Assembly (NCBI GenBank): GCA_945952465.1
Contig: CAMFIB010000003.1
Span: 143,508-207,507, forward strand
From: an uncultured Pseudomonadota bacterium
Lineage (GTDB): Bacteria; Pseudomonadota; Gammaproteobacteria; Burkholderiales; Burkholderiaceae_C
DNA length: 64,000 nucleotides
Reading direction: 5' to 3'
Numbering within the stretch: position 1 is the first letter of the stretch; each line of letters starts with the position of its first letter. This document shows, piece after piece, positions 45,449 through 53,774 of this stretch. Position numbers and translations under genes: made by a program. The notes under the pieces are model-generated. The model made no database searches, was not told the origin of the DNA, and saw only the letters and a program-made list of their open reading frames with translations.

Positions 45449-45463
45449 GCACCGTTCGTGCCA
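45449..45463 (-). promoter_or_regulatory. Sigma-54 promoter of the RND efflux operon
   Basis: The minus strand reads TGGCACGAACGGTGCTGC: a perfect -24 box TGGCACG, GG at 45462-45461 and GC at 45450-45449 with exactly 10 nt between, and a -12 element GTGCT. A start near 45437 gives a short leader of about 28 nt to the ATG at 45409. Confidence 0.72.
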
Positions 45464-45491
45464 GCGCGCCGCAGCGCTTTGGCGGGGCTGT

Positions 45492-45507
45492 TGCTGTCGA
45501 AGCAGCA
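45492..45507. promoter_or_regulatory. Activator palindrome between two divergent sigma-54 promoters
   Basis: TGCTGTCGAAGCAGCA has the same TGCTG-N6-CAGCA arrangement as the sites at 39474 and 63091. It sits between the RND promoter (minus) and the rhodanese promoter (plus), about 55-125 bp from the two starts, so one bound activator could serve both. Confidence 0.55.
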
Positions 45508-45521
45508 CCGGCCTTTCGGGG

Positions 45522-45540
45522 TGCTGTTGAAGATGCAGCA
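45522..45540. promoter_or_regulatory. Second, wider TGCTG...CAGCA element in the divergent control region
   Basis: TGCTGTTGAAGATGCAGCA has the same half-sites with 9 nt between them and is followed by GCGCTGTTG. It may be a second, weaker activator site; enhancer regions often hold two. Confidence 0.4.
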
Positions 45541-45589
45541 GCGCTGTTGTCTTTTGGCCGCCGTCGCGTTGATTCAGGGCGGAAATCGC

Positions 45590-45605
45590 TGGCCCGGCTC
45601 TTGCA
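45590..45605 (+). promoter_or_regulatory. Sigma-54 promoter of the rhodanese-b561-ccm operon
   Basis: TGGCCCGGCTCTTGCA matches TGGCACG-N4-TTGCA with one mismatch. GG (45591-45592) and GC (45603-45604) are exactly 10 nt apart. A start near 45616 would give a leader of about 22 nt to the ATG at 45638. Confidence 0.65.
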
Positions 45606-45637
45606 GACAGCGTGTGACCTTCATTCACATCCTCGCC

Positions 45638-46117
45638 ATGAACCGCTCTTCCATCATCGCCCTCTACCTCGGTCTCTCCGCCAGTCTGCTGCTACCCAAC
45701 CTCGCCTGGTCGCAGGCCGCCGCCGCGCCGGCCGCGCCCAAGCCCTGGACCTACAAGACGCCACGGCTGGACCGAGCTGCGGTCGACAAGCTGCTCGCCA
45801 AGCCCGAGAAGCTGCTGGTGCTGGACGTGCGCCGCCCTGACGAAGTGACCGCCAAGGGCAGCTTCCCGGTGTTCCTGAACGTGCAGAACAAGGACCTCGC
45901 GAAACAGCTCGCCTACATCCCCAAGGACCGGTTCATCCTGACCGTGTCCAACCACGCCTACCGTGCCGGCGAGGCCGGCGACCTGCTGGCCAAGAACGGC
46001 TTCAAGGTGGCCGGCGCAACCGGCTCCGAAGACTACGAAGCGCAGGGCGGCACCATCGTGCGCATCACGCCGCCGCCCAAGCCGGTGGCCACCGCCACGC
46101 CGGCCACGGTGCAGTGA
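45638..46117 (+). CDS. Periplasmic rhodanese-like protein lacking the catalytic Cys
   Basis: A protein of 159 residues. Signal peptide ending NLAWSQA, then a rhodanese-type domain: KLLVLDVRRPDEVTAKGSFPVFLNVQNKD and RFILTVSNHAYRAGEAGDLLAKNGFKVAGATGSEDY. Where active rhodaneses have CxxGxRS, this protein has SNHAYRA, so the sulfur-carrying Cys appears to be replaced. It may bind rather than transfer sulfur, or act as a regulator or scaffold. Its stop overlaps the cytochrome b561 start (TGATG). Confidence 0.75.
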   Translation: MNRSSIIALYLGLSASLLLPNLAWSQAAAAPAAPKPWTYKTPRLDRAAVDKLLAKPEKLLVLDVRRPDEVTAKGSFPVFLNVQNKDLAKQLAYIPKDRFILTVSNHAYRAGEAGDLLAKNGFKVAGATGSEDYEAQGGTIVRITPPPKPVATATPATVQ

Positions 46118-46803
46118 TGAGCGAGGCCGTGTTGTCCCCGACGGCGACGGAAGGCCCCGCGCCGGTCCGCCTGCGGGTCTGGGACCTGCCGCTGCGGCTG
46201 TTCCACTGGGGCCTGGTGCTGCTGGTGGCGGCCGCTGTGGTCACGGCCAAGATCGGTGGCGACTGGATGGTCTGGCACGGCCGGGCCGGCATCGCCATCA
46301 TCGGCCTGCTCGCGTTCCGGCTGGTCTGGGGCTTCGCCGGCTCCACCGCCGCGCGTTTCCGCAGCTTCTTCCCGACGCCAGGCCGCGTCCGCGCCTACGT
46401 GACCGGCCGCTGGCAGGGCATTGGCCACAACCCGCTCGGTGCGCTGTCGGTGCTGGTGCTTCTCGGCCTGTTGCTGGCGCAGGCGCTGACCGGCCTGTTC
46501 ACCAACGACGACATCGCCTACGCCGGCCCGTTCTCCGAACGCGTTGACGAAGCACTGGCCTCGGCGCTGGGCGGCTGGCACCACCGGCTGTCGAACGTCT
46601 TGCTGGGCTTCATCGGCTTGCACCTGGTCGCCATCCTGGCGCACTGGGCGTTCAAACGCGACAACCTGATCCGCCCGATGCTGACCGGCTGGAAACAGGC
46701 GCCCACAGCCTTCGACCTGCGGCGCGCCAGCGCCTGGGCCCTGGCGGCGGCGTTGGCGCTGGCCGGCGCCGCGATCTATGGCGCGAGTGGTGGGGCGTTT
46801 TGA
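46117..46803 (+). CDS. Cytochrome b561-type membrane protein
   Basis: A protein of 228 residues with four to five membrane helices: VWDLPLRLFHWGLVLLVAAAVVTAK, WHGRAGIAIIGLLAFRLVWGF, NPLGALSVLVLLGLLLAQALTGLF, GGWHHRLSNVLLGFIGLHLVAILAHWAF. The histidines in LFHW, WHGR, WHHR and GLHL are placed as haem ligands in the CybB/b561 family. It moves electrons between the quinone pool and periplasmic carriers such as c-type cytochromes. Confidence 0.85.
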   Translation: MSEAVLSPTATEGPAPVRLRVWDLPLRLFHWGLVLLVAAAVVTAKIGGDWMVWHGRAGIAIIGLLAFRLVWGFAGSTAARFRSFFPTPGRVRAYVTGRWQGIGHNPLGALSVLVLLGLLLAQALTGLFTNDDIAYAGPFSERVDEALASALGGWHHRLSNVLLGFIGLHLVAILAHWAFKRDNLIRPMLTGWKQAPTAFDLRRASAWALAAALALAGAAIYGASGGAF

Positions 46804-47429
46804 GCCTGCGCGGTGTTCAGCTCGGCTGCGTGCGCGGTGACCGCACCCTGTTCGACGCGCTCGACGTCGCGCTCGACCCGGGTGACGCGCTGTGGGTGCA
46901 GGGCGCTAACGGCAGCGGCAAGACCAGCCTGCTGCGCCTGCTTGGCGGCCTCGCCACGCCGGCGAGCGGTTCGGTGGTCTGGTGCTGCCGGGCCTTGCCC
47001 GACGCCCGCGCCGACTTTCACCGGCATCTCTTTTTTCTCGGCCACGCGCCCGCGCTGAAGGACGACCTCAGCGCCCGCGAGAACCTGCGTTTCGCCGACC
47101 GCCTGGCCGGTCGTAACGCCGGTGACGAGATCGATCCGCTGCTGGCCACGGTCGGCCTGGCGCCGGTGGCCGATCTGCCGGCGCGCCGTCTGTCGCAGGG
47201 GCAGCGCAAGCGGCTAGCGCAGGCGCGGCTGCACGGCGGCGCGCCCTATGGCCTGCTGGTGCTCGACGAGCCCTTCAGCGCGCTCGACGACACCGCTACC
47301 GCCCAGCTCACCGCCACGCTGGACCGTCGCCTCGCCGCCGGTGCCATCGTGGTCTACACCACCCACCAGCCGGTCGCGTTGCAGGCGCGCCGGTCCTTCA
47401 CGCTGACGCTGGAGGGCCCGCCATGCTGA
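46800..47429 (+). CDS. ccmA: Haem exporter ATP-binding protein CcmA
   Basis: A protein of 209 residues from a TTG start overlapping the previous stop (TTGA). Walker A GANGSGKTS, signature LSQGQRKRLAQARL, Walker B LLVLDEPFSALDD, and H-loop VYTTHQP are present. LSQGQ is typical of CcmA. With CcmB and CcmC it handles haem for the CcmE chaperone. Confidence 0.93.
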   Translation: MSLRGVQLGCVRGDRTLFDALDVALDPGDALWVQGANGSGKTSLLRLLGGLATPASGSVVWCCRALPDARADFHRHLFFLGHAPALKDDLSARENLRFADRLAGRNAGDEIDPLLATVGLAPVADLPARRLSQGQRKRLAQARLHGGAPYGLLVLDEPFSALDDTATAQLTATLDRRLAAGAIVVYTTHQPVALQARRSFTLTLEGPPC

Positions 47430-48091
47430 GCGTGTTCTCGGCCGTGCTGCACCGCGAATGGTTGCTGGCCTGGCGCACTCACGCCGACGTGCTGGCCGCG
47501 CTGGCCTTTTTTGTCATCGTCACCGCGCTGGTGCCGCTGGGTGTCGGCGCCGAGGCCGAACAGCTTCGCCGGCTGGCGCCCGGCATGGTCTGGATCGCGG
47601 CGCTGCTGGCCTCCGCGCTGGCGGCCGGCCGGCTGTTCGCCGGCGACCATGCCGACGGTTCGCTGGAACAACTGCTGCTGTCGGCCGCGCCGCTGTCGGT
47701 CATCGTGGTCGCCAAGGTGCTCGCGCACTGGCTGGTGACCGGGCTGCCCATGCTGGCGATCGCGCCGCTGCTGGCGCTGCAGTTCGGGCTGCCGGCCGAC
47801 GAACAGGGCGTGCTGTGGCTCGGCCTGCTGCTCGGCACGCCGGTGATCAGCCTGATCAACGCGATCGGCAGTGCGCTGACGCTGGGCCTGCGCGGCGGCG
47901 GCGTGCTGCTGTCGCTGCTGGTGCTGCCGCTGCAGGTGCCCATCCTCATCCTCGGCACCGGCGCCGTGCAGGCCCATGCCGGTGGCCTCGGTGTCGACGC
48001 CCATCTGAAACTGCTCGGCGGCCTGCTGGCCATCGCGCTGGCGCTGGCGCCGCCCACCGTGGCGCTGGCCCTGCGCATCGCCGTCGACTGA
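47423..48091 (+). CDS. ccmB: Haem exporter protein CcmB
   Basis: A protein of 222 residues with six membrane helices. VFSAVLHREWLLAWRTHADVLAALAFFVIVTALVPLGVG and HADGSLEQLLLSAAPLSVIVVAKVLAHWLVTGLP are the family landmarks. It overlaps ccmA by 7 nt. Confidence 0.93.
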   Translation: MLSVFSAVLHREWLLAWRTHADVLAALAFFVIVTALVPLGVGAEAEQLRRLAPGMVWIAALLASALAAGRLFAGDHADGSLEQLLLSAAPLSVIVVAKVLAHWLVTGLPMLAIAPLLALQFGLPADEQGVLWLGLLLGTPVISLINAIGSALTLGLRGGGVLLSLLVLPLQVPILILGTGAVQAHAGGLGVDAHLKLLGGLLAIALALAPPTVALALRIAVD

Positions 48092-48113
48092 ACCTGTTTT
48101 CCCAGAGAGACCC

Positions 48114-48896
48114 GTGACCTCCGCCGTTCTGCCTTCCGCGCCGCAAGCCCGCAGCGCTTCATCGAGCTGGCGCCGCTTTGCCGCGCCGGCGCTGTTCTAC
48201 CCGCTGGCCGGTCGGCTGTCACGCGCGCTGTTCGCGCTGGCGCTGCTGCTGTTCGCCGCCGGCCTCTGGGTGGGCCTGGTGCATGCGCCGACCGACCACC
48301 AGCAGGGCGACGCCTACCGCATCATCTTCGTCCACGTGCCCGCGGCCTGGATGTCGATGGTGCTGTACCTGGCGATGGCGTTCTGGGCCGGTGTGGGCCT
48401 GGTGTTCAACACCCGGCTGTCGGCCATGATGGCGCGCGCGCTGGCGCCCACCGGCGCGCTGTTCACGCTGCTCGCGCTGTGGACCGGTGCCTTCTGGGGC
48501 CGGCCGACCTGGGGCGCCTGGTGGGTCTGGGACGCCCGGCTGACGTCGGAGCTGCTGCTGCTGTTCCTGTACCTCGGCTTCATGCTGCTGCAGTCGTCCA
48601 TTGACGATGCCCGGCGCGCCGACCGCGCCGGCGCCGTGCTGGCGCTGGTCGGCGTGGTCAACGTGCCGGTCATCTACTTCTCGGTGAAGTGGTGGAACAC
48701 CTTGCACCAGGGCGCCACCATCAACCTCGACCGTGCGCCGTCGATGGCGCCCGACATGCTGGCTGGCCTGCTGCTGTGCGCGCTCGGCGCCTGGGCCTAC
48801 AGCGGCGCCGTGGCGCTGCGCCGGCTGCGCGCCATCGTGCTGGAGCGGGAGCTGAATGCCGCCTGGGTCGCGTCGTTGTCGGAGGTGTCGCGATGA
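48114..48896 (+). CDS. ccmC: Haem exporter permease CcmC
   Basis: A protein of 260 residues from a GTG start. The tryptophan-rich motif [24 protein letters not shown] and the conserved histidines ([23 protein letters not shown]) load haem onto CcmE. Six membrane helices. The stop overlaps the ccmD start (ATGA). Confidence 0.95.
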   Translation: MTSAVLPSAPQARSASSSWRRFAAPALFYPLAGRLSRALFALALLLFAAGLWVGLVHAPTDHQQGDAYRIIFVHVPAAWMSMVLYLAMAFWAGVGLVFNTRLSAMMARALAPTGALFTLLALWTGAFWGRPTWGAWWVWDARLTSELLLLFLYLGFMLLQSSIDDARRADRAGAVLALVGVVNVPVIYFSVKWWNTLHQGATINLDRAPSMAPDMLAGLLLCALGAWAYSGAVALRRLRAIVLERELNAAWVASLSEVSR

Positions 48897-49072
48897 ATGC
48901 GTCCGACTGGAACGCCTTCTGGGCGATGGGCGGCTACGCGCTCTACGTGTGGCCGTCGGTCGGCGTTTTCGTCGGCGGCCTGGTGGTCGAATGGGTCGCC
49001 ACGGGCCGGCGCCGGCAGCGCGCGATCGCCGCGATCCGCCGGCGCCTCGCAGCTTCCGGTGCCCCGCGATGA
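48893..49072 (+). CDS. ccmD: Haem exporter protein CcmD
   Basis: A protein of 59 residues: [20 protein letters not shown], one membrane helix, then a basic tail ([15 protein letters not shown]). This small protein releases holo-CcmE from CcmABC. It is coupled on both sides by 4-nt overlaps. Confidence 0.9.
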   Translation: MNASDWNAFWAMGGYALYVWPSVGVFVGGLVVEWVATGRRRQRAIAAIRRRLAASGAPR

Positions 49073-49512
49073 CGCCGCGCCGCCAACGCCTGCTGCTGGT
49101 GCTGATCGGCCTCGTCGCGCTGGGCATCGGCGCGTCGCTGGTTGCGTCGGCCTTCCAGAAGAACCTGGTGTTCTTCTTCACGCCCAGCCAGGTGCTGGCC
49201 GGTGAGGTGCCGAAGCAGCAGCGTTTCCGTGTGGGCGGTCTGGTGCAGGCCGGCAGCGTGCAGCGCGAGGCCGAGGGCGCCGGCGTGTCCTTCCGCGTGA
49301 CCGACCAGGCCAACACCGTGGACGTGCATTACCAGGGCGCCCTGCCCGACCTGTTCAAGGAAGGCAAGGGCGTGGTCGCGCAGGGCCGGCTGGTCGACGG
49401 GCTCGGCTTCGTCGCCGACGAGGTGCTGGCCAAACACGACGAGAACTACATGCCGCCGGAAGCCGCCTACGCGCTGAAGAAGGCGGCCGACGACAGCAAG
49501 GCCGCGCGATGA
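49069..49512 (+). CDS. ccmE: Periplasmic haem chaperone CcmE
   Basis: A protein of 147 residues. An N-terminal anchor helix ([23 protein letters not shown]) is followed by the OB-fold ([38 protein letters not shown]). The haem-binding motif is [13 protein letters not shown], whose His binds haem covalently. It overlaps ccmF by 4 nt. Confidence 0.95.
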   Translation: MTPRRQRLLLVLIGLVALGIGASLVASAFQKNLVFFFTPSQVLAGEVPKQQRFRVGGLVQAGSVQREAEGAGVSFRVTDQANTVDVHYQGALPDLFKEGKGVVAQGRLVDGLGFVADEVLAKHDENYMPPEAAYALKKAADDSKAAR

Positions 49513-51500
49513 TCCCCGAACTCGGTCATCTCGCGCTGTGGCTGGCGCTCGCCCTGGCGCTGGTGCTGGCCGCCCTGCCGTGGACCGCCACGCGGGGCCG
49601 CGCCGACTGGTGGCGCCCGGCGCGCCGGCTGGCGGTGGCGCACGGCGTGTTCGTGGTGCTGGGCAGCGCGGCGCTGGTCGCCAGCCTCGCGACCAACGAT
49701 TTCTCGGTGGCCTACGTGGTGGCCCATTCCAATTCGCAGTTGCCGGTGCCCTTCCGCATCGCCGCGGCATGGGGCGGCCACGAAGGCTCGGTGCTGCTGT
49801 GGATTTTGCTGCTGGCCGGATGGACGGTGGCGGTGGCCGCCTTCAGCCGCGGCATGCCGGAGGCCACGGCGGCGCGCATCCTGGCGGTGATGGGCGCGGT
49901 GGCGGTGGGCTTCCTGCTGTTCCTGCTGCTCACCTCCAACCCCTTCGCCCGCACCTGGCCGGCCGCCGCCGACGGCCGGGATCTGAACCCGGTGCTGCAG
50001 GACCCCGGCATGATCGCGCACCCGCCCATCCTCTACATGGGCTACGTCGGTTATTCGGTGGTGTTCGCGTTCGCCATCACCGCGCTCGTCGAGGGCCGGT
50101 TCGATGCGGTCTGGGCGCGCTGGCTGCGGCCCTGGGCGCTGCTGGCGTGGTCGTTCCTGACGCTGGGCATCGTGCTCGGCAGCGCCTGGGCCTACTACGT
50201 GCTGGGCTGGGGCGGCTGGTGGTTCTGGGACGCGGTGGAGAACGCGTCGCTGATGCCGTGGCTGGTCGGCACCGCGCTGCTGCATTCGCTGGCGGTGGCG
50301 GAGAAACGCGCCACCTTCAAGAACTGGACGCTGCTGCTCGCCATCGTCGCGTTCTCGCTGTCGCTGCTCGGAACCTTCCTCGTGCGCTCCGGCGTGTTGA
50401 CGTCAGTCCACGCCTTCGCCAGCGACCCGCGCCGTGGCGTCTACATCCTGGCCTTTCTCGCGGTGGTGGTCGGCGGCGCGCTGCTGCTGTACGCCCGGCG
50501 GGCGCCGTCCATCGCGGCCGGCAAGGGCTTCGGCTGGTGGTCGCGCGAGTCGCTGCTGCTGGTCAACAACCTGCTGCTCATGACGGCCGCCGGCACGGTG
50601 CTGCTGGGCACGCTGTACCCGCTGCTGCTCGACGCGGTGGGCGGCGGCAAGATCTCGGTCGGCCCGCCGTACTTCGACACCGTCTTCGTGCCGCTGATGC
50701 TGCCGATGCTGCTGCTGCTTGCGGCGGGGCCGCTGCTGTCGTGGAAGCAGTCGTCGTGGACCGCGGTCTGGGCGCAGCTGCGCTGGGTCGCGGCCGGGGC
50801 GGTGGTGTTCGCCGCCGCCGTGGGGCTGGCGTGGCAGACCTCGGCCATGGTGGCGGTCGGCGTCGGCCTCGGTGTGTGGATCGCCGGCGCGGTGGCGCTC
50901 GGCACCGCGCGCCGGCTGCGGCAGCGCCCACCGGGCTGGTCACTCTGGCGCCAGTTGCGCAGCGTGCCGGGCAGCTACTGGGGCATGCAGCTGGCCCATG
51001 CGGGCGTGGCGGTGTTCGTGGTCGGTGTGACGCTGGCCAGCGGACTCGACACGGTGGCCGACCGGCGCATGGCGGTCGGTGACGACACGCGACTCGGCGC
51101 GCATCGCGTGCGTTTCGCCGGCCTCACGAAGGTGCAGGGCCCCAACTACGTGGCGGCCCGCGCGCGCTTCGAGATCGACCGCGGCGGCGAGGTCGAGCAG
51201 GTGCTGTTCCCCGAAAAGCGCTTCTACCCGGTGTCGCAGATGCCGACCACCGACGCCGCGATCGACCGCGGTTTCACGCGCGACCTCTACGTGTCGCTGG
51301 CCGAGGCGCGCGACGACGGCGCCTGGATCGTGCGGCTGCAGATCAAACCCTTCATGAACTGGATCTGGGCCGGCGCGGTGCTGATCGCGCTGGGCGGCGG
51401 CTTTGCCGCGGCCGACCGCCGCTACCGCCGCGCGGCGGCCCGCGCACGCAAGCCCGGCGAGACCGCTCCACCCATTCCCCTTGCAGGCCAACCCGCATGA
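49509..51500 (+). CDS. ccmF: Cytochrome c haem lyase subunit CcmF
   Basis: A protein of 663 residues with about 14-15 membrane helices. [35 protein letters not shown] and the motif [20 protein letters not shown] are diagnostic. It attaches haem to apocytochromes with CcmH. Confidence 0.95.
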   Translation: MIPELGHLALWLALALALVLAALPWTATRGRADWWRPARRLAVAHGVFVVLGSAALVASLATNDFSVAYVVAHSNSQLPVPFRIAAAWGGHEGSVLLWILLLAGWTVAVAAFSRGMPEATAARILAVMGAVAVGFLLFLLLTSNPFARTWPAAADGRDLNPVLQDPGMIAHPPILYMGYVGYSVVFAFAITALVEGRFDAVWARWLRPWALLAWSFLTLGIVLGSAWAYYVLGWGGWWFWDAVENASLMPWLVGTALLHSLAVAEKRATFKNWTLLLAIVAFSLSLLGTFLVRSGVLTSVHAFASDPRRGVYILAFLAVVVGGALLLYARRAPSIAAGKGFGWWSRESLLLVNNLLLMTAAGTVLLGTLYPLLLDAVGGGKISVGPPYFDTVFVPLMLPMLLLLAAGPLLSWKQSSWTAVWAQLRWVAAGAVVFAAAVGLAWQTSAMVAVGVGLGVWIAGAVALGTARRLRQRPPGWSLWRQLRSVPGSYWGMQLAHAGVAVFVVGVTLASGLDTVADRRMAVGDDTRLGAHRVRFAGLTKVQGPNYVAARARFEIDRGGEVEQVLFPEKRFYPVSQMPTTDAAIDRGFTRDLYVSLAEARDDGAWIVRLQIKPFMNWIWAGAVLIALGGGFAAADRRYRRAAARARKPGETAPPIPLAGQPA

Positions 51501-52024
51501 AACGCTTCATCTTCCCGCTCCTCGTGTTCGCCGGCCTGCTGTCGCTGCTGGGTGTGTCGCTCGGCCGATCGTCGCAGGAACTGCCGTCGCCGCTCATCGG
51601 CAAACCGGCGCCGGCCTTCCGGCTGGCCCAGCTCGAAGCGCCCGAGAAACAACTGACCCCGGCCGACCTGAAGGGCCAGGTCTGGGTGTTCAACGTGTTC
51701 GCGTCGTGGTGCACCGCCTGCCGGGTCGAACACCCGCTGTTGCTGGAGCTGGCCAAGCAGCCCGGCGTGACGCTGGTCGGGCTGGACTACATGGACACCC
51801 GCGAGGCCGGCAGCCGATGGCTGGCGCGCCACGGCAACCCCTATCGCCATGTCGTGCTCGACGCCGAGGGCAAGGTCGGCATCGACTACGGCGTCTACGG
51901 TGTGCCCGAGACCTTCGTCGTCGACCGCCAGGGCGTCGTGCGGCTCAAGCAGTCGGGGCAGGTGACGCCGGAGTTCATCGAGCAGAAGCTGCTGCCGCTG
52001 CTGCGGGAGCTGCAGCGTGGCTGA
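51497..52024 (+). CDS. ccmG: Thiol:disulfide interchange protein CcmG/DsbE
   Basis: A protein of 175 residues. A membrane anchor, then the thioredoxin fold with VWVFNVFASWCTACRVEHPLLLEL (WCxxC) and GVYGVPETFVVDRQG (cis-Pro). It reduces the cysteines of apocytochrome c. It overlaps ccmF and ccmH. Confidence 0.95.
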   Translation: MKRFIFPLLVFAGLLSLLGVSLGRSSQELPSPLIGKPAPAFRLAQLEAPEKQLTPADLKGQVWVFNVFASWCTACRVEHPLLLELAKQPGVTLVGLDYMDTREAGSRWLARHGNPYRHVVLDAEGKVGIDYGVYGVPETFVVDRQGVVRLKQSGQVTPEFIEQKLLPLLRELQRG

Positions 52025-52421
52025 TCGGCGGTGCGTGGCGGGCCTGCTGCTGGCGCTGGCCGTCGCGCAGGCTGCGTGGGCCGCGCAGGTGTCCGACGAC
52101 CTGATGGACCCGCGTGTGCGGCGCATCAGCCACGAACTGCGCTGCCTGGTCTGCCAGAACCAGACGCTGGCCGACTCGCACGCGCAGTTGGCGGTCGACC
52201 TGCGCAACCGCATCCGCGAGCAGGTCGAGGCGGGCGCGAGCGACCAGCAGGTGGTCGACCACATGGTGGCGCGCTATGGCGACTTCGTGCGCTACCGGCC
52301 GCCGCTGAAACCGGCGACCTGGCCCTTGTGGTTCGGGCCGCTGGCGCTGTTGGTGGGCGGCGGCCTGTTCGCCCTGCGCCGTGCGCGGCCGGGTGCCCGC
52401 CGGGTGGTGAAGCCCTCATGA
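52017..52421 (+). CDS. ccmH: Cytochrome c-type biogenesis protein CcmH
   Basis: A protein of 134 residues from a GTG start, with a signal peptide (GLLLALAVAQAAWA). ISHELRCLVCQNQTLADSHAQLAVDLRNRIREQV holds the LRCxxCQ redox motif. A C-terminal membrane helix (PLWFGPLALLVGGGLFALRR) anchors it. It delivers reduced apocytochrome to CcmF. Confidence 0.95.
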   Translation: MADRRCVAGLLLALAVAQAAWAAQVSDDLMDPRVRRISHELRCLVCQNQTLADSHAQLAVDLRNRIREQVEAGASDQQVVDHMVARYGDFVRYRPPLKPATWPLWFGPLALLVGGGLFALRRARPGARRVVKPS

Positions 52422-52981
52422 ATGCCTTCATCGTGTCCGCTGGCGCCTTGAGCGCGCTGGCGCTGGCTGCGGGATGGCCCGGCCGCGACCAGTTGGCGCG
52501 CGCTGCGGTGACGCTGGCGGTGGCCGGCGCGGTCGGTACCTATGCGCTGACCGGATCACCACAGCTCGCGGCACCGGCCGACCCGCCGCAAGCCGCCGCC
52601 TTGCGGCGCGAGGCGCACGAACTGGAAGCCGCGCGGCGCTTCGGTGCGGCGGCCGAGGTCTACCGCCGCCTGGCGGCCCTGGACCCGACCGACCCGAACC
52701 CCTTGCTCGACCAGGCGGTGGCCACCGCAATGGACCGCGACGAGAAGCTGGCCGGTGAGCCCGAGCGCCTGATCGACCATGCGCTGCAACTGGCGCCGCG
52801 CCACGTGCAGGCGTTGGCGCTGTCCGGCAGTGCCCGCCTGGAGGCGGGCGACCGCATCGGCGCGGTGAAGCAGTGGCGCCTCATCCTCGAGCAGGTGCCG
52901 GACGATTCCGAACTGGCGGCGCGCCTCGGTGAACAGATCGCGCAGGCCGAAAGACCCGAACGCCGAACCGGCCGCCCATAA
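52418..52981 (+). CDS. TPR protein, CcmI-like, short form
   Basis: A protein of 187 residues. Two N-terminal hydrophobic stretches (IVSAGALSALALAAGW; AAVTLAVAGAVGTYALTG) precede TPR-type repeats (AARRFGAAAEVYRRLAALDPTDPNPLLDQAVA; LIDHALQLAPRHVQALALSGSARLEAGDRIGAVKQWRLILEQVPDDSEL). It is about half the length of typical CcmI. It probably holds apocytochromes for the lyase. It is the last gene of the ccm operon. Confidence 0.8.
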   Translation: MNAFIVSAGALSALALAAGWPGRDQLARAAVTLAVAGAVGTYALTGSPQLAAPADPPQAAALRREAHELEAARRFGAAAEVYRRLAALDPTDPNPLLDQAVATAMDRDEKLAGEPERLIDHALQLAPRHVQALALSGSARLEAGDRIGAVKQWRLILEQVPDDSELAARLGEQIAQAERPERRTGRP

Positions 52982-53196
52982 AAGGCGAAATATGCACGTA
53001 AATGACGAAGACCAAAATCCGGCGCGCTCCGTGGCAAAAAGCAGACGCCGACACCGTTTGGCCTACCGTGACGGCATGGCTGCAAAGAGGCCCCCGCAGC
53101 AGGCCGCTGAATAGGTGATGCCGTTGGACGAGCTGGCCCGGCGCATGCTCGCCATTCCACCCCAGCCGAAGGTTGCACGCATTAAGCGGACCGGCA

Positions 53197-53231
53197 ATAA
53201 AAAACCCGCCATCGCAGCCGCGAGTGGCGGG
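53197..53231 (-). terminator. Rho-independent terminator of the small minus-strand gene
   Basis: On the minus strand CCCGCC and GGCGGG arms are followed by six T. A second short hairpin, ACGGAGA / TCTCCGT, lies just before it at 53240-53259. Confidence 0.8.
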
Positions 53232-53289
53232 AAATGCCGACGGAGACTAAAATCTCCGTTCGGATGAAGACGACTGATTAGCCAAGGGA

Positions 53290-53439
53290 TTAAGCCTTGG
53301 CGATTGGAACGACCAGCGGGAATGCCCGCTTGCCGATCTGTTTCGCGTAGAGCTTCGTGCCGTTCTTGAGGGTTATCCAGGGCCGGAAAACCACGGTGTA
53401 CCCCTCAGGAATCGGGAAGTTGAATTTCAGTTGCTTCAA
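53290..53439 (-). CDS. Small 49-residue protein of unknown function
   Basis: The frame opens with TTG (53439): LKQLKFNFPIPEGYTVVF, then RPWITLKNGTKLYAKQIGKR and AFPLVVPIAKA. A strong AGGAGG lies 10 nt upstream. An ATG nearer to it (53443) is out of frame and would give a 12-residue peptide. The mix of basic and hydrophobic residues suggests a small folded domain; no family is recognised. It has its own terminator and a structured leader, which supports it being real. Confidence 0.6.
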   Translation of the reverse strand: MKQLKFNFPIPEGYTVVFRPWITLKNGTKLYAKQIGKRAFPLVVPIAKA

Positions 53440-53443
53440 TCAT

Positions 53444-53690
53444 CGTTCACCTCCTTTCTGCCGTCATCACGGCGGTTAGGTTGTTGAATTGGGGCCCAGT
53501 CGTCTGGCTGGCCCGTCTGGGGTCGTTGATTCGCGGTCTTTCCACGGGCACATCGAATCAACGACCTTCCTTTTCCGCCCCGGTTACGACAGGCTCATCA
53601 CCGGGGCCGCAATCTCTCCGCATGCTTCTCTCCTTGTTGTCGAGCGCATTATTGCATGGGCCGGATGCGTCTGCAAGTTGCTAACGCCTA
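53444..53690 (-). promoter_or_regulatory. Structured leader with mini-ORFs before the 49-residue gene
   Basis: On the minus strand a possible promoter (TTGCAG, N17, AATAAT) is followed by AAGGAG and a seven-codon frame MRRLRPR (ATG near 53623) whose TGA overlaps a second ATG (MSLS). Then come the hairpins CCCCGGT / ACCGGGG and GGTCGTTGATTCG / CGAATCAACGACC (53521-53533 and 53554-53566, 13 bp perfect), a GC hairpin around 53490-53520 and GCCGT / ACGGC (about 53460-53475). Such a leader could act by attenuation. Promoter and peptide calls are by eye. Confidence 0.45.
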
Positions 53691-53774
53691 ATCGTCGAAT
53701 AAATTTTAGTTCTTCGCGCGATTCATAATCGCCGATAGCGTAGAATCGCTGGGCATTGCACGAAGGAGCATGTT

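Noticed and set aside
42137..46117. Open frame of about 1300 codons on +
   Set aside because: It is antisense to the RND pump and adaptor. Its last part merely coincides with the real rhodanese-like gene starting at 45638.
52992..53114. Possible 40-residue gene after ccm
   Set aside because: There is no convincing ribosome site and no recognisable pattern; the composition looks like untranslated sequence.
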